64,000 bases of DNA from Holophagae bacterium (GTDB lineage Bacteria > Acidobacteriota > Holophagae > Acanthopleuribacterales > Acanthopleuribacteraceae), in NCBI GenBank assembly GCA_029263455.1, contig JAJCXM010000014.1, forward strand, positions 62,001 to 126,000, written 5' to 3'. Below, in pieces: positions 63,115-64,000 of the stretch. The translations under genes were made by a program, and so were the position numbers. Position 1 is the first letter of the stretch. Each line of letters starts with the position of its first letter. The notes beneath the pieces were generated by a model. It did not search any database, had not been told where the DNA came from, and worked only from the letters and a program-made list of their open reading frames with translations.

Positions 63115-64000
63115 ATGTTCACCAAAATTCATATCAAACAATTCGAAACCGGCTTGCTCTTCAAGCGCGGCGAGCTCGTTGACGTCCTACATCCTGGCCA
63201 GCACCGGATCTTTGGATTCAATTTGCGCACGGAGACGTACGACCGTTTACAAACTTGCTTTGTGCATGCGGAACTCGAGCGACTTGTTCGATTGCCAACT
63301 ATGGCAGCCGAGCTCGAAGTGGTTGATTTGAAGGAGAACGAACGCGCCGTTGTCTGGCGTGAAGGCCGCTTGTTTGCGGTCTTGCGACCAGGAATCAATG
63401 CGTTCTGGAAAACGCCTGCCGAATTGACGATTGAACGCTTTGATACGGACGTGATTGAATTCAAACACGCCCAACTGAGCAAGATCATCGAGTGGCCACA
63501 AGCACGCGCTTTGTTGACCATCGTCGATGTTAAAGCGCATGAAGAAGCCATGCTCTTTCGGGACGGCGAATTGATTGCTCAACGCAAGCCAGGACGTTAT
63601 GCATTCTGGCGACAAGGTGGCGAGTTGCAAACGATTGTCGTTGACCTTCGTGAGCAGGTTCTCGATATCCAAGGCCAAGAGATCATGACCTCGGATAAGG
63701 TGACTTTGCGAATCAACTTGCTGGTGACTTTTCGGGTCGTCATGGCGCTCAAAGCCGTCACGCAAGTGGCCGACTTCAATCAGTCACTCTACCGTGAAGC
63801 GCAGCTTGCGTTGCGCGCAGCAGTAGGGACGCGATCCTTGGAGCATTTGCTAGCCGACAAAGAATCCATTGGCGGCGTCGTGGCAAATGCCTTAAAAGCT
63901 AGGGCAACGGAGTTTGGACTGGATGTGACCAGCACTGGTGTGCGCGACATCATCCTGCCGGGCGACATGAAGGCACTCTTAAACCAGGTAACAGAAGCCC
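63115..64000 (+). CDS. SPFH/slipin-like protein of the Rtc regulon, 3' truncated by the window
   Basis: Starts at an ATG with AGGAGG six bases upstream and stays open to the window's end (295 residues seen). Band-7 motifs (LREQVLDIQGQEIMTSDKVT, then INLLVTFRV) place the SPFH core at about 175-290. Unlike usual slipins it has no N-terminal membrane helix. Instead the first 170 residues carry three copies of a 23-residue unit with pattern E-x-G/A-x-L/V-x-(W/F)-(K/R)-x-G-x-L-x-x-x-x-x-P-G-x-(H/N/Y)-x-x-F at about 11-33, 76-98 and 143-165. It is transcribed from the sigma-54 promoter behind the tRNA-like RNA, so it should be made when RtcR senses damaged RNA. The role is not known. Confidence 0.85.
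   Translation, partial: MFTKIHIKQFETGLLFKRGELVDVLHPGQHRIFGFNLRTETYDRLQTCFVHAELERLVRLPTMAAELEVVDLKENERAVVWREGRLFAVLRPGINAFWKTPAELTIERFDTDVIEFKHAQLSKIIEWPQARALLTIVDVKAHEEAMLFRDGELIAQRKPGRYAFWRQGGELQTIVVDLREQVLDIQGQEIMTSDKVTLRINLLVTFRVVMALKAVTQVADFNQSLYREAQLALRAAVGTRSLEHLLADKESIGGVVANALKARATEFGLDVTSTGVRDIILPGDMKALLNQVTEA

Noticed and set aside
1-64000. CRISPR array, IS element or prophage
   Set aside because: No regularly spaced repeats, transposase, integrase or phage structural gene was seen. The CARF-like domain of RtcR is not evidence of a CRISPR system.

Overview
The window looks like a stretch of chromosome from a free-living, probably marine, Gram-negative bacterium. The best guess is Acidobacteriota: an outer-membrane TonB-type receptor with an N-terminal carboxypeptidase-regulatory-like domain, an N-terminally extended Hfq, CadC-like regulators fused to TPRs, a tricorn-type protease and an acidobacterial-style OPT transporter sit together. 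NhaC and TRAP transporters hint at a saline habitat. This assignment is inferred from gene content; no rRNA or ribosomal marker is present. No IS element, prophage or CRISPR array was seen. Genes are dense and mostly in short operons, many with recognisable Shine-Dalgarno (SD) sites, which were used to move many starts inward from the longest open frame.

Region by region. 1-12.8 kb: a 5'-truncated secreted M43 protease, the TonB-type receptor, a gene-poor kilobase, two membrane-anchored CadC-like/TPR regulators, a VOC protein, a zinc-ribbon membrane protein, a secreted protein of unknown function and an SPFH protein. 13-27 kb: ornithine aminotransferase, small membrane proteins, an alanine-dehydrogenase-fold enzyme, a fatty-acid desaturase, a tricorn-like protease, a convergent pair of Sm/Hfq-like genes, an FHA-GGDEF protein, MutM, a polysaccharide deacetylase and a PlsB-like acyltransferase. 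27-42.7 kb: a GAF-like coiled-coil protein, cysteine desulfurase, a membrane-inserted phosphodiesterase, an ApaH-like phosphatase, an OPT transporter, an HTTM-DCC1 fusion, a secreted thioredoxin fusion, a beta-propeller, a group II decarboxylase and NhaC. 42.7-58.3 kb: a BlaI/BlaR1-type pair with a clear operator, TRAP permeases, a K+ channel, a TetR-DUF1990-YndJ-like cassette, a PQQ-type propeller, acyl-CoA dehydrogenase, an MFS permease, an MBL hydrolase and an ABC-2 exporter.

58.5-64 kb is the most interesting part: an RNA-repair locus. rtcB and rtcA (RNA ligase and 3'-phosphate cyclase) follow rtcR, the sigma-54 activator with a CARF-like sensor. Two sigma-54 promoters of the same form, TGGCACA-N4-TTGCC, are visible. 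One drives rtcBA. The other points the opposite way from upstream of rtcR and drives a transcript holding a tRNA-like RNA with perfect D, anticodon and T arms but a broken acceptor stem. It is flanked by 10-nt repeats able to pair, followed by a hairpin and pseudoknot-capable leader and then an SPFH/slipin-like gene with a triplicated N-terminal motif that runs off the window. The layout suggests one regulon, switched on by damaged RNA, that makes repair enzymes from one arm and a tRNA-mimicking (Y-RNA/YrlA-like) RNA plus an SPFH protein from the other.
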